Assembly (NCBI GenBank): GCA_036377075.1
Contig: DASUZB010000315.1
Coordinates: 1-64,000, forward strand
Source: DASUZB01 sp036377075
GTDB taxonomy: Bacteria; Actinomycetota; CALGFH01
Length of the DNA stretch: 64,000 nt
Reading direction: 5' to 3'
This document shows positions 7,831-15,831 of this stretch, in pieces. The position numbers and the translations under genes are program-made. Numbering within the stretch: position 1 is the stretch's first letter; every line of letters starts with the position of its first letter. The notes beneath the pieces were generated by a model, which saw only the letters and a list, made by a program, of their open reading frames with translations, had not been told where the DNA came from and did not search any database.

Positions 7831-8951
7831 GCCCGTCCGGCGCCTGGCCGCGTGCCGGGGTGGTCGCCGAGCAGCTCTTCGGGCCCGTGCCCGGCGGGAT
7901 CGGCCGCTACGTCGGCGCCCTGGCCCGCCACCTCCCGGCGGTGGCCGGCGAGGCCGGGGGCAGCGTGCGCTGGGTCACCGGCAGGCACCCGCCCGAGCGG
8001 CTCGCCGGCGCCGGCCTGGATCCGGGGGCCACCACGGCGTTGGCGCTGCCAGGCCGGGTGGCGACCCGCGCCTGGGTGCGGCTGCGCCGGCCGCGCCTAC
8101 CCGGCCGCCTGCTCGCCGCGCTCGACCTGGTCCACGCGACCAGCGCGGCGGTGCCGCCCGCGCCCGGCCGCGCCCTGGTCGCCACCGTCCACGACCTCGG
8201 CTTCCACCACCACCCCGAGACCTACCCGCCGGCCGGCCGCCGCTTCCACGAGCGCGCCACCCGCATCGTCGTCGCCGAGGCGGCCCGCGTCCTGGTGCCG
8301 TCGGCGGCCACCGCCGCCGACCTCGCCGACCTGTACGGGCTGGAGCCGGCACGGGTGGCGGTGGTCCCGCTCGGCGTCGAGCTGCCGGCGCTCGACCCCG
8401 CGCCCGCCCGGCGCCTGCTCGACGAGCTCGGCGTCCGCGGGCCGTTCCTGCTCGCCGTCGGGACGCTGGAGCCGCGCAAGAACCTGCCGCGGCTGCTGGC
8501 CGCGTTCGCGGCCGTGTCCGGCGAGCTGCCCGACCACCAGCTGGTGGTGGCCGGCCCGGTCGGCTGGGGGCCGGCGCTGCGCCCCACCGCCCGGGTCCGC
8601 CTCGCCGGCCCGGTCGGCGACGAGGTCCTGCACGGCCTCTACGCCGCCGCCGACGGCCTCGCCTACCCCAGCCTCTACGAGGGCTTCGGCCTACCGCTGC
8701 TCGAGGCGATGGCGCACGGCACCCCGGCGCTCGCCGGCGACCGCTCCAGCCTGCCCGAGGTCGCCGGCGAGGCCGCGCTGCTGGTCGACCCGACCGACCA
8801 GGACGCCATCGCCGCCGGCCTGCTGCGCCTGGTCGGTGACCGGGAGCTGCGCGCCCGCCTCGCCGCCGCCGGGCCACGCCGGGCGGCCCAGTTCACCTGG
8901 CCGGCGACGGCCGCGGCGACCTGGGAGGCCTACCTGGAGGCGCTGAAATGA
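7827..8951 (+). CDS. GT4-family glycosyltransferase (second of three)
   Basis: A 374-residue GT-B glycosyltransferase. The N-terminal half has GGIGRYVGALARHL and VATVHDLGFHHHPETYPPAG. The hinge is LLAVGTLEPRKNLPRLLAAF. The C-terminal donor site is SLYEGFGLPLLEAMAHGTPAL followed by RSSLPEVAGEAALLVDP. The ATG overlaps the previous stop as ATGA. It is about one-third identical in layout to its two neighbours, suggesting local duplication followed by divergence to build successive linkages in one glycan. Confidence 0.92.
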   Translation: MSPSGAWPRAGVVAEQLFGPVPGGIGRYVGALARHLPAVAGEAGGSVRWVTGRHPPERLAGAGLDPGATTALALPGRVATRAWVRLRRPRLPGRLLAALDLVHATSAAVPPAPGRALVATVHDLGFHHHPETYPPAGRRFHERATRIVVAEAARVLVPSAATAADLADLYGLEPARVAVVPLGVELPALDPAPARRLLDELGVRGPFLLAVGTLEPRKNLPRLLAAFAAVSGELPDHQLVVAGPVGWGPALRPTARVRLAGPVGDEVLHGLYAAADGLAYPSLYEGFGLPLLEAMAHGTPALAGDRSSLPEVAGEAALLVDPTDQDAIAAGLLRLVGDRELRARLAAAGPRRAAQFTWPATAAATWEAYLEALK

Positions 8952-8970
8952 TGGCCAGGCGGAGGGCTGG

Positions 8971-10113
8971 ATGAGCGCGCCGCTGCGGGTGGCGGTGGAC
9001 GCCACCGCGATCCCGCCGCGGCTGACCGGCGCGGGGGTGTACGCGGCCAAGCTGCTCGGGCGCTTCGCCCGGCGCGACGACCTCGACCTGGAGGTCTTCG
9101 CCGCGCTCGGTTCGTTCGCCGCGCTCGCCGCCCCCGGGCTGCGCCTGCGCGCGGTGCGCGCCGCCGGGCTGGGCCGGCCCGCGCGCATCGGCTGGACGCA
9201 GCTCGCCGCCGGCGCGGCCGCCCGCCGCAGCGGCGTCCACCTGCTCCACGGCCTGCACTACGAGCTGCCGCTGCGCGCGGGCCTGCCGACCGTGGTCACG
9301 GTGCACGACCTCACCCTGGTGACCCACCCCGAGTGGCACGAGGCCGCCAAGGTCCGCTACTTCGGCTGGGCGCTGCGCCGCGCCGTCGCCACCGCCGACC
9401 GGGTCCTCTGCGTCTCGGCCACCACCGCCCGCGACCTGGCCGAGCACCTCGGCGTCGCCGGCGAGCGGGTGGACGTCACCCCGCTCGGCACCGACCTGGT
9501 CCCCGCCTCCGACGAGGAGGTCGCCCAGCTGCGCGCGCGCATCGGCCTGGACGGCCCCTACCTGGTCGGGCTCGGAACGCTCGAGCCCCGCAAGGACCTC
9601 CCCACCCTGGTGCGGGCGTTCGCCGCCATCGCCGCCGAGGTGCCCCACACCCTGGTGCTGGCCGGCCTGGCCGGCTGGGGCTCCGACGAGCTGGCGGCGG
9701 CGGTCGCCGGCAGCGGCGCCGCCGAGCGCATCCGCCTCACCGGCTACGTCCCCGAGCACGACAAGGCGGCCCTGCTCACCGGCGCCGACCTGCTCGCCTA
9801 CCCAAGCCGCTACGAGGGCTTCGGCCTGCCGGTGCTCGAGGCGATGGCGTGCGGCACCCCGGTGGTGACCACCACCGGGGGGTCGCTGCCCGAGGTCGCC
9901 GGAGATGCCGCCCTGCTGGTCCCGCCGGGCGACCCGGAGCAGCTCGCCGGCGCGGTCCGCAAGCTCCTCGGCGACCAGGCCGCCTGGGCCGACCAGGCGC
10001 GCCGGGGCCGCGCCCGCGCCGCCGCCTTCACCTGGGAGCGCTGCGCCGACCTCACCGCCGCCGCCTACCGCAAGGCGGCAGGAGGGGCGCGCCGCGGCGC
10101 CCGGGCGCCGTAG
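8971..10113 (+). CDS. GT4-family glycosyltransferase (third of three)
   Basis: A 380-residue GT-B enzyme. It opens with RVAVDATAIPPRLTGAGVY. The hinge is YLVGLGTLEPRKDLPTLVRAF and the donor site SRYEGFGLPVLEAMACGTPVV followed by GGSLPEVAGDAALLVPPGD. It starts 19 bp after the previous gene with GGAGGGCTGG just ahead of the ATG. The end of the gene carries a TAGACT that may serve as the -10 of the following pyrophosphorylase gene. Substrate unknown; it belongs to the same glycan-assembly operon. Confidence 0.92.
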   Translation: MSAPLRVAVDATAIPPRLTGAGVYAAKLLGRFARRDDLDLEVFAALGSFAALAAPGLRLRAVRAAGLGRPARIGWTQLAAGAAARRSGVHLLHGLHYELPLRAGLPTVVTVHDLTLVTHPEWHEAAKVRYFGWALRRAVATADRVLCVSATTARDLAEHLGVAGERVDVTPLGTDLVPASDEEVAQLRARIGLDGPYLVGLGTLEPRKDLPTLVRAFAAIAAEVPHTLVLAGLAGWGSDELAAAVAGSGAAERIRLTGYVPEHDKAALLTGADLLAYPSRYEGFGLPVLEAMACGTPVVTTTGGSLPEVAGDAALLVPPGDPEQLAGAVRKLLGDQAAWADQARRGRARAAAFTWERCADLTAAAYRKAAGGARRGARAP

Positions 10114-10116
10114 ACT
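10111..10116 (+). promoter_or_regulatory. Candidate -10 element for the pyrophosphorylase gene
   Basis: TAGACT overlaps the stop codon of the third glycosyltransferase. It would start a transcript near 10123 with a leader of about 65 nt. No clear -35 is visible. Confidence 0.4.
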
Positions 10117-10118
10117 GC

Positions 10119-10178
10119 GCCGTACGCTTCGCGAAGGGCGGGAACCGGGCCGGTCGGGCCCCGCGACCCACGTACGGC
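10119..10178 (+). promoter_or_regulatory. Inverted repeat in the leader of the pyrophosphorylase gene
   Basis: GCCGTACG (10119-10126) and its perfect complement CGTACGGC (10171-10178) bracket the leader, ending one base before CAAGGAG, the ribosome binding site. Inside lies a further palindrome CTTCGCGAAG. It could be an RNA stem set directly against the ribosome binding site or a split protein-binding site. The sequence does not decide between them. Confidence 0.45.
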
Positions 10179-10187
10179 CAAGGAGAA

Positions 10188-11315
10188 ATGATCCCAGTGC
10201 AAGCCGTCATCCTCGCCGGGGGCTTCGGCACCCGCCTGCGCCCGCTCACCTCGACCCGGCCGAAACCGCTGATCCCCTTCGCCAACGAGCCGTTCCTGCT
10301 GCACAACCTGCGCCAGCTCGCCGCCGCCGGGTTCACCGAGGTGGTCCTGTCCACCATGTACCTGCCGGAGGCGTTCGACGAGCTGCTGCCCGCGGCCCGC
10401 AAGGCCGGGGTGGAGGTGACGCTGTCGTCCGAGGACACCCCGATGGGCACCTCGGGCGCGGTCAAGCGCCTGTCGCACCTGCTCGGCTCGACCTTCCTGG
10501 TGCTGAACGGCGACATCCTGGTCGACCTGGACTTCCAGCGGCTGGTGGAGCAGCACGCCGAGCGCAAGGCGTCCGCCACGCTCGCGCTGGTGCGGGTGCC
10601 CGACCCGAGCGCCTTCGGCCTGGTCCCGGTCGACGGCGACGGCCGCGTGGCGGCGTTCCTCGAGAAGCCGGGCGCGGACGAGGACCGCTGGGTCACCGAC
10701 CTGATCAACGCGGGCGTGTACGTGCTGGAGCCGTCGGTGCTCGACCACGTGCCTCCCGGCCGCCCGTCCTCCTTCGAGCGCGACCTGTTCCCCAGGCTGC
10801 TCGCCTCGGGCGCGCCGGTGTACGGCTACGAGCTGCACGGCTACTGGCGCGACCTCGGCACCCCGATCGCCTACCTGCAGGCCCAGGCCGACCTGCTGGA
10901 GGGGCGACTGCACCTGCCCATCAACGCCACCGAGCGGCGCCGCAACCAGTACGTCGCCGACAACGCCGAGATCGCCGATGGCGCGGTGCTGCGTGGCCCG
11001 GTGATGGTCGGCGCCGGCGTCCGCATCGAGGACGAGGCGCGCGTGTTCGGCCCCTCGGTGCTCGGCCCCGGCTCGGTGGTCAGCGGCGGCGCCCGGCTGG
11101 AGCGCTCGGTGCTGCTGGAGAACGCCCGCCTGGAGCCGGGCGCCAAGGTCTCCGACTCGATCGTCGGCAGCGAGGTGGTGGTCGGGTCCGGCGCGGTGGT
11201 CGGCGACGGCACCATCCTCGGCGACCGGGTGGTGATCGAGGACGGCAACGTGCTGGCCGGCGGCCTGCGGGTCGCCCCCGGCGTCCACCTCGGCCCCGGC
11301 GCGATCCGCGTCTAG
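10188..11315 (+). CDS. manC: Mannose-1-phosphate guanylyltransferase-like NDP-sugar pyrophosphorylase
   Basis: A 375-residue two-domain enzyme. The nucleotidyltransferase domain begins with AVILAGGFGTRLRPLTSTRP, has the active-site Lys context RPKPLIPFANEP and the metal site LNGDILVDLDF, and covers about residues 1-235. A left-handed beta-helix of hexapeptide repeats follows (VLRGPVMVGAGVRIE and onward) to the end. This architecture and the conserved position upstream of the F420 genes match the actinobacterial GDP-mannose pyrophosphorylase family (Rv3264c-type, called manB in M. tuberculosis). It makes an NDP-sugar, probably GDP-mannose, for the neighbouring glycosyltransferases. The ATG has AAGGAGA upstream. 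Specificity for GTP against dTTP or UTP is inferred from context. Confidence 0.85.
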   Translation: MIPVQAVILAGGFGTRLRPLTSTRPKPLIPFANEPFLLHNLRQLAAAGFTEVVLSTMYLPEAFDELLPAARKAGVEVTLSSEDTPMGTSGAVKRLSHLLGSTFLVLNGDILVDLDFQRLVEQHAERKASATLALVRVPDPSAFGLVPVDGDGRVAAFLEKPGADEDRWVTDLINAGVYVLEPSVLDHVPPGRPSSFERDLFPRLLASGAPVYGYELHGYWRDLGTPIAYLQAQADLLEGRLHLPINATERRRNQYVADNAEIADGAVLRGPVMVGAGVRIEDEARVFGPSVLGPGSVVSGGARLERSVLLENARLEPGAKVSDSIVGSEVVVGSGAVVGDGTILGDRVVIEDGNVLAGGLRVAPGVHLGPGAIRV

Positions 11316-11333
11316 ACCTCCAGCGGCGGCCGG

Positions 11334-12116
11334 TCAGGCGGCCCCAGGCTCTGGCGCCACCGACCTGTTGCCGCCGGGGACCATGAAGTCGTTGACGAAC
11401 GCGGAGACCACGTCGAGGTTGGCCGCCTTGCAGGTCTGCAGGTTCTGCCAGGCGGTCATGGCGACGCCGTCGGACGGCAGGCCGTCCCAGGGCGAGAGCA
11501 CGAACTTCTGGCCCTTGAGGCCGTCGCCGATCCTCGTCAGCAGGTCGACCTGGTTCTTGGGCAGGTTCTTGTACTGCACCACCACGTAGCCGTGCTCGAG
11601 GTTGTGCACCAGCGCCCGCTCGTCCTGCTGGTCCCGGTAGACGCCGGGGGGCAGCGGGGTGCCGAGGTGGTCCCCTGAGGTTGGCGGCTGCGAGTTCCAG
11701 TTCTTGGGCTGCTGGTCGGGGCCGATGTGGTTGCGGCCCGCCTGCTTGAAGTGCTGCACCTGGCCGCAGCTGGCCGTGCGGGTCGCGTCGGCCAGGGCCG
11801 TGGCGCTGGGGTGGGTCAGCTTGGTGGAGCGGTCCCTGCCCTGCAACGCGATCAGGCCCACCAGCACGAGCACCACCACGACCACGCCGGCCGTCCAGGC
11901 CATGGCGCGGTTGCGGCGGCGGCGCTCGGCCTCCCGGCGGGCGGCCGCGCCCTTGGCCAGCTTGCCCTTGGCGGCCGCCCCTGGCCTGCCCTTGCCGGGC
12001 TGGGCCTTCTGCTGCTTCCTCGACTGGCCCCCCTGCTGCTTCTGGGATGGGCCGCCGGACCCCTTCGACTCCGGCTTGGTGCTCGTCGCCTTGCCAGGCT
12101 TCTGCTGATCGGCCAT
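11334..12116 (-). CDS. DUF3105 single-span membrane protein
   Basis: A 260-residue protein. Residues 1-70 form a basic, low-complexity cytoplasmic segment (repeated KPG, PSQKQQGG, KRREAERRRRNR). One membrane span follows (MAWTAGVVVVVLVLVGLIAL), then an extracytoplasmic DUF3105 domain with HIGPDQQPKNWNSQPPTSGDH and VHNLEHGYVVVQYKN. DUF3105 is widespread in Actinomycetota and its function is not known. The His and Cys residues (HNLEHG, TASCGQV, QTCKA) could bind metal or form a disulfide. Convergent with the pyrophosphorylase gene. Confidence 0.85.
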   Translation of the reverse strand: MADQQKPGKATSTKPESKGSGGPSQKQQGGQSRKQQKAQPGKGRPGAAAKGKLAKGAAARREAERRRRNRAMAWTAGVVVVVLVLVGLIALQGRDRSTKLTHPSATALADATRTASCGQVQHFKQAGRNHIGPDQQPKNWNSQPPTSGDHLGTPLPPGVYRDQQDERALVHNLEHGYVVVQYKNLPKNQVDLLTRIGDGLKGQKFVLSPWDGLPSDGVAMTAWQNLQTCKAANLDVVSAFVNDFMVPGGNRSVAPEPGAA

Positions 12117-12206
12117 GAACGACTGTCTCCGGAAGGTGGGCGGCCGGCGGACGCCGGTGACGGGTTGCCAGGGTGAATTCTATGCGCTCGGCGGGCGGTC
12201 GCTCCG

Positions 12207-12473
12207 GTGCCCGTCCTCGGGGTCGGGGTGACCATCGGCACCGGCATCTTCGTGCTCACCGGCGTCGCCGCCGCGACCAAGGCCGGTCCGGCGATCGCGC
12301 TGTCGTTCGTGGTCGCCGCCGTCGCCTGCGGCCTCGCCGCGCTCTGCTACGCCGAGCTGGCCAGCACCGTGCCGGTGGCTGGCAGCGCCTACACCTTCTA
12401 CGGCCATCGCCACAGCCGGCTGGTCGCCGAGCGGGCGCCGGAGTCGGTCGCCCCCGGCCGCCGGGCGCGCTGA
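12207..12473 (+). pseudogene. Amino-acid/polyamine permease (APC family) N-terminal remnant
   Basis: An 88-codon frame encodes GVTIGTGIFVLTGVAAATKA, AIALSFVVAAVACGLAALC and YAELASTVPVAGSAYTF. This is the first helices of a cationic amino-acid transporter of the APC superfamily, normally about 480 residues. The match stops abruptly at YGHRHSRL and the rest of the gene is missing, with only cofE following on the other strand. The segment upstream of the GTG does not continue the family. It is best read as a deletion remnant. Confidence 0.75.
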
Positions 12474-12476
12474 CCC

Positions 12477-13928
12477 CTACCGGTCCACCACGGCCGGGGG
12501 CTGCCCGGCCCGCGGCGGGGGAGTGGCGGCCGGGTCGGGGTGCCCGGCGGCGAGGGCGCCGAGGGGGAGCCAGCCGGCGGGCAGGTCGAGCGAGCCGGCG
12601 GCGGCTCGGCGCCGGGAGGGCGCGGTCGGAACCCAGGCGGCCGCCAGGCCCTGGGCACGCAGCGCCAGCGCCAGCGCATGGGCGAACGCGCCCGCGTCGA
12701 GCCAGCGCGGCCCGCCGGTGGCGTCCTTGTCCACCGGGGGGCTACCGCTCGGCTCCAGGCGGCCGCCCGGCACGTCGGTTGCGGCCTCGCTCTCGAGCCC
12801 CCCGGACCCTTTGTCCACCGGGGGGCTACCGCTCGGCTGCGGGTAGCCGCCCGCCACGTCGGTTGCGGCCTCGCTCTCGAGCCCCCCGGACCCCCTGCCT
12901 TCCAGGCACGGCACCAGCAGCACGGGCGCCAGCGCCAGGAGGGCGTCGCGGCCGTCGCCGGGCCGGTCGGCGGCCAGCCAGCGCTCGCGGGCGGCGGCGG
13001 AGCCGACCCGGACGAGCGCGGGCGGCGCTCCGGGCGTCGCCTTCGCGGCGGCCTCGACGGCACGCTCGACCAGGGCCGGGTCGACCGGATCGGGGAGCAG
13101 GGCCACGGGCGCGGCGGCCTCGAGGAAGGCGAGCAGCTCCTCCGGGGCGCCGGCGCCGCGGAACAGGTCGTCGGCCGCCGGACGCACCAGGTCGCTCGCC
13201 CGGCCGTCCCCTGGCGGGCGCGCCACCCCCCGCAGCAGCGCCGCCGGGACCCTGGCGAGCTTGCCCTTGACCAGGTCGGCGGCTGCCGCGACCTCGTCGG
13301 GCACGGCCATCTCGGTGACCTCGAGGACGCGGCCGTCGCCGTCCTCGAGGCCGCGGTAGTCGGCCAGCGCGCCCATGCCGGCCAGGCCGACGGCCACGTC
13401 GGTCTGGCCGAGGCGCCAGGGCCGGCCGAGGGTGTCGGTGACCACCACCGCCACGTCCGCGCCGGTCGCCTCGGCCAGCGCCGCGCGGATCCGCGCGGCC
13501 GAGGCGTCGGGGTCGGCGGGCAGCGGCACCAGCGCGTCGCCGCCGGCGTTGGACGCGTCGATCAGGGCGTTCGCGCCGACCAGGCCGTGCCTGGTCTCCG
13601 CGATCACCAGCGGGCCGCGGCGCGCCACCACCCGGACGGTCTCGGCCGCGACCGTCTCGCGCCGCACCCGCTCGCGCCCGGCCGGGTCGGGCGGCAGTGG
13701 GACCAGGCGGCCCTCCGCCTTCGCGACCACCTTGGAGGTGACCGCGACGACGTCGCCGTCGCGCAGCCGCTCGCCGGCGGCCGCGACCCCGTCGAGCAGC
13801 AGCCGGGCCAGGTCGTCGCCGGGGCGCACCTCGGGCAACCCGGGCAGCGGCACCACGCTGACCACCCCGGCGCGCTGGTCGCCCGGCCGCGGGCCGTCAG
13901 GCGGTGGGCCGGTCAGCGATCCGCTCAC
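12477..13928 (-). CDS. cofE: Coenzyme F420-0:L-glutamate ligase with C-terminal nitroreductase-like domain (FbiB type)
   Basis: A 483-residue FbiB-like fusion. Residues about 22-265 form the gamma-glutamyl ligase domain with VVAVTSKVVAKAEGRLVPL, NALIDASNAGG and VTDTLGRPWRLGQTDVAVG; it adds glutamate to F420-0. Residues about 290-470 match the FMN-binding nitroreductase-like half of FbiB (LALAPVLLVPCLEG ... AHALALALRAQGLAAAWVP ... LPLGALAAGHPDP). In mycobacteria that half reduces dehydro-F420-0. The GTG start overlaps the cofD stop (GTGA). Two tandem 84-bp palindromic elements are inserted after VPCLEGR, adding 56 residues in a loop of the C-terminal domain. That half is also short at its C-terminus, so its activity is uncertain. 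Confidence 0.88.
   Translation of the reverse strand: MSGSLTGPPPDGPRPGDQRAGVVSVVPLPGLPEVRPGDDLARLLLDGVAAAGERLRDGDVVAVTSKVVAKAEGRLVPLPPDPAGRERVRRETVAAETVRVVARRGPLVIAETRHGLVGANALIDASNAGGDALVPLPADPDASAARIRAALAEATGADVAVVVTDTLGRPWRLGQTDVAVGLAGMGALADYRGLEDGDGRVLEVTEMAVPDEVAAAADLVKGKLARVPAALLRGVARPPGDGRASDLVRPAADDLFRGAGAPEELLAFLEAAAPVALLPDPVDPALVERAVEAAAKATPGAPPALVRVGSAAARERWLAADRPGDGRDALLALAPVLLVPCLEGRGSGGLESEAATDVAGGYPQPSGSPPVDKGSGGLESEAATDVPGGRLEPSGSPPVDKDATGGPRWLDAGAFAHALALALRAQGLAAAWVPTAPSRRRAAAGSLDLPAGWLPLGALAAGHPDPAATPPPRAGQPPAVVDR
12726..12809 (-). repeat. Palindromic element, long form (copy C1), in cofE
   Basis: An 84-bp unit reading on the cofE strand from GGGTCCGGGGGGCTCGAGAG to GAGCGGTAGCCCCCCGGTG. 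The arms pair over 10 bp (CCGGGGGGCT with AGCCCCCCGG). It is in direct tandem with C2, differing at only about 6 of 84 positions. It encodes GSGGLESEAATDV, PGGRLE and PSGSPPVDK in frame. Confidence 0.9.
12810..12893 (-). repeat. Palindromic element, long form (copy C2), in cofE
   Basis: The second 84-bp (28-codon) tandem unit, adjoining C1 head-to-tail with no spacer. It encodes GSGGLESEAATDV, AGGYPQ and PSGSPPVDK. The differences from C1 cluster in the middle of the element, and both arms are unchanged. Confidence 0.9.
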
Positions 13929-14857
13929 AGCGCCGACAGGGCGGTCTTGGCCAGCGCGGCCGCGTCCTCGACGGTGCGCATCACCGTCGGCGTCACCAGC
14001 GGCCGCAGCCCGAGCGCGGCCACGTCGTCGGCCTGGTCGGCGTCGACCGCGTCGAGCACGAACGCGTCGACCAGGTCGGCGTAGAGGCCGGCGACGCCGC
14101 GCGCCGACACCTCCACCTCCCAGGCGGGCAGCAGCTTGTCGGCCATGCCGCGCACGGGCGCGCCGGCGACGATCGGCGTGACCGCGACCTTGCGGCAGCG
14201 GGCGGCCTGCAGCGCCTCGACCACGCCGGGCACCGCCAGGATCGGGGCGATCGAGACCACCGGGTTGGAGGGGCAGACCACGATGCCGTCGGCGGCGGCG
14301 AGCGCCTCGAGCACGCCCGCCGCCGGGCGGGCGCGGTCCACCCCCTCGAAGCGGACCCGGCGCACCGGGTCGCGTGCCTGGCGGCCCACCCACCACTCCT
14401 GGAAGCCCAGGTCCTCAGGGCCGTCGGGGCCGTCGACCTCGACCCTGGTCTCGACCCGGTCGTCGCTCATCGGCACCAGGCGCGCGGGGACCCCGAGGCG
14501 CTCGCACAGCTCGGCGGTGACCTCGCCGAGGGTGGCGCCCTCGGCCAGCCGGCGGGTGCGGTACAGGTGGGTGGCGATGTCCCGGTCGCCGAGGCCGAAC
14601 CAGCCTGGCTCGCCGAGCCGCACCAGCGCGTCGCGCACGTTCCAGCTCTCGCCGGCAAGGCCCCAGCCGCGCTCCTCGTCGGCCAAGCCGGCCAGGGTGT
14701 AGCTCACCGAGTCCAGGTCGGGCGAGATCGCCAGTCCGTGCATGCGCAGGTCGTCGCCGGTGTTGACGACCACCACGAGCTGCTCCGGCGGGTGGATGCG
14801 GACCAGGCCTCGCAGGAACCGTCCCGCCCCGACCCCACCCGCGAGGGCGACCAGCAC
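13925..14857 (-). CDS. cofD: 2-phospho-L-lactate (phosphoenolpyruvate) transferase of F420 synthesis
   Basis: A 310-residue CofD/FbiA enzyme, which joins the activated phospho-acid to the deazaflavin Fo to give (dehydro-)F420-0. Family motifs are in order: LAGGVGAGRFLRGL, VVNTGDDLRMHGL, DSVSYTLAGLAD, SDDRVETRV, CPSNPVVSIAPILAVPGV and TPIVAGAPVRGMADK. The GTG at 14857 is preferred because GAAAGG lies upstream and it begins just before the first family strand. An ATG at 14905 would add 16 non-conserved residues. It is coupled to cofE by a GTGA overlap. Confidence 0.92.
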   Translation of the reverse strand: MLVALAGGVGAGRFLRGLVRIHPPEQLVVVVNTGDDLRMHGLAISPDLDSVSYTLAGLADEERGWGLAGESWNVRDALVRLGEPGWFGLGDRDIATHLYRTRRLAEGATLGEVTAELCERLGVPARLVPMSDDRVETRVEVDGPDGPEDLGFQEWWVGRQARDPVRRVRFEGVDRARPAAGVLEALAAADGIVVCPSNPVVSIAPILAVPGVVEALQAARCRKVAVTPIVAGAPVRGMADKLLPAWEVEVSARGVAGLYADLVDAFVLDAVDADQADDVAALGLRPLVTPTVMRTVEDAAALAKTALSAL

Positions 14858-14977
14858 AAGGGAGCCTTTCGTCGGCGGGCCAGCTTCTCCGGCGCAGTCT
14901 GCCATGACTGCGGTGGGCTCCGCCCCCCGCACACCCCCCGAAACCCTACCGGCCCGGCCGCCGCGAACCGCGTGTCG

Positions 14978-15829
14978 CTAGCCGCTCGATGGTGGCGGGG
15001 TGGTGGTCGTGGTCGACTGCGTGCTGCGGCGTTGCTGCTTCGCGCTGACCAGGGCGTTCTGGGCGGCCTCGCGGGCCTCCTGGGCGGCCGGCGAGGCGTT
15101 CGGCAGGCGCTGGGCCACGGCGGTGAGGTGGACGATCTGCCGCTGCTGCACTGCGTCCAGGTCCTGGCGCAGGGCGACCGCGCGGCCGGAGTCGACCTCC
15201 TGCAGCCACGCCTGGTCGACCGCCTGCGCGGCGGAGTCGACCGCGGCCCGCAGGCTCAGGACGGCGTCGGGCACGCGCTTGAGCTGGCCGCTGTCGGTGA
15301 GCTGAGTCAGCTCGGCGAGGCGGACGTCGGCGATGCGCAGGCGCTCGCGGGCGGTGCCCGCCGGCGACCAGCCCAGCGCGGCGAGCCGGACGTCCTCGAC
15401 CGAGAGCTTCAACGGGTAGAGCGGCTGGCCGGGCAGCGAGCGGCCCGACAGCATCGTCGCCGGGATCAGCAGCAGGGCGGCGGCGAGCGCGATCGCGGCG
15501 ACGCGCCGGCGCAGCGGCGACGGTTCCCGCCTCGGGGTCGGCCGCAACCTCGGCCGCACCGGGACGTCGGTGCCGATGCGCAGGCCGGAGCCGTTGCCGC
15601 TGTGGCCGGCGCCGGCGAGCTGCAGCGGGCCGAGCCGGGGCATGCCGATGGCGTGGCTCAGATGCCGGCGCGCGACGCCGGGATCGACCACCACGGTGGC
15701 TAGCTCGGCCCGAAGGGCCGTCGCCACGGCGACCAGCGGGCGGAGCTCCGCCGAGACGCGGCCGCTGTCGCTGGGGGGCGCGTCCAGCAGCGCGTCCAGC
15801 TCGTCGTCGAGGCTCAAGGGCCTCCCCAT
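14978..15829 (-). CDS. DUF5667-type anti-sigma factor-like membrane protein
   Basis: A 283-residue protein. The N-terminal cytoplasmic part has LSLDDELDALLDAPP and LRPLVAVATALRAELA, one span is at about residues 106-125 (VAAIALAAALLLIPATML), and the extracytoplasmic DUF5667 region includes PLYPLKLSVEDVRLA. It ends in a Thr/Pro/Ser-rich tail. The gene starts 2 bp after the ECF sigma stop with AGGAGGAGGG upstream. This sigma-DUF5667 pairing resembles the BldN-RsbN system of Streptomyces, in which the membrane partner holds the sigma factor. The role is inferred from the pairing. Confidence 0.8.
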   Translation of the reverse strand: MGRPLSLDDELDALLDAPPSDSGRVSAELRPLVAVATALRAELATVVVDPGVARRHLSHAIGMPRLGPLQLAGAGHSGNGSGLRIGTDVPVRPRLRPTPRREPSPLRRRVAAIALAAALLLIPATMLSGRSLPGQPLYPLKLSVEDVRLAALGWSPAGTARERLRIADVRLAELTQLTDSGQLKRVPDAVLSLRAAVDSAAQAVDQAWLQEVDSGRAVALRQDLDAVQQRQIVHLTAVAQRLPNASPAAQEAREAAQNALVSAKQQRRSTQSTTTTTPPPSSG

Positions 15830-15831
15830 CG

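Noticed and set aside
12726..12893. Ordinary minisatellite in cofE
   Set aside because: The unit also occurs in the wzt-like gene and, shortened, in two other genes, and has palindromic ends. It is a dispersed element and not a local slippage repeat.
14920..14955. GGGCTCCGCCCCCC followed by CACACCCCCC near the cofD start, considered as a further palindromic element copy
   Set aside because: It lacks the TCCGGGG/CCCCGGA arms and the GAGCGGTAGCC core. GGGCTCCGCCC strings are common in high-GC actinobacteria.
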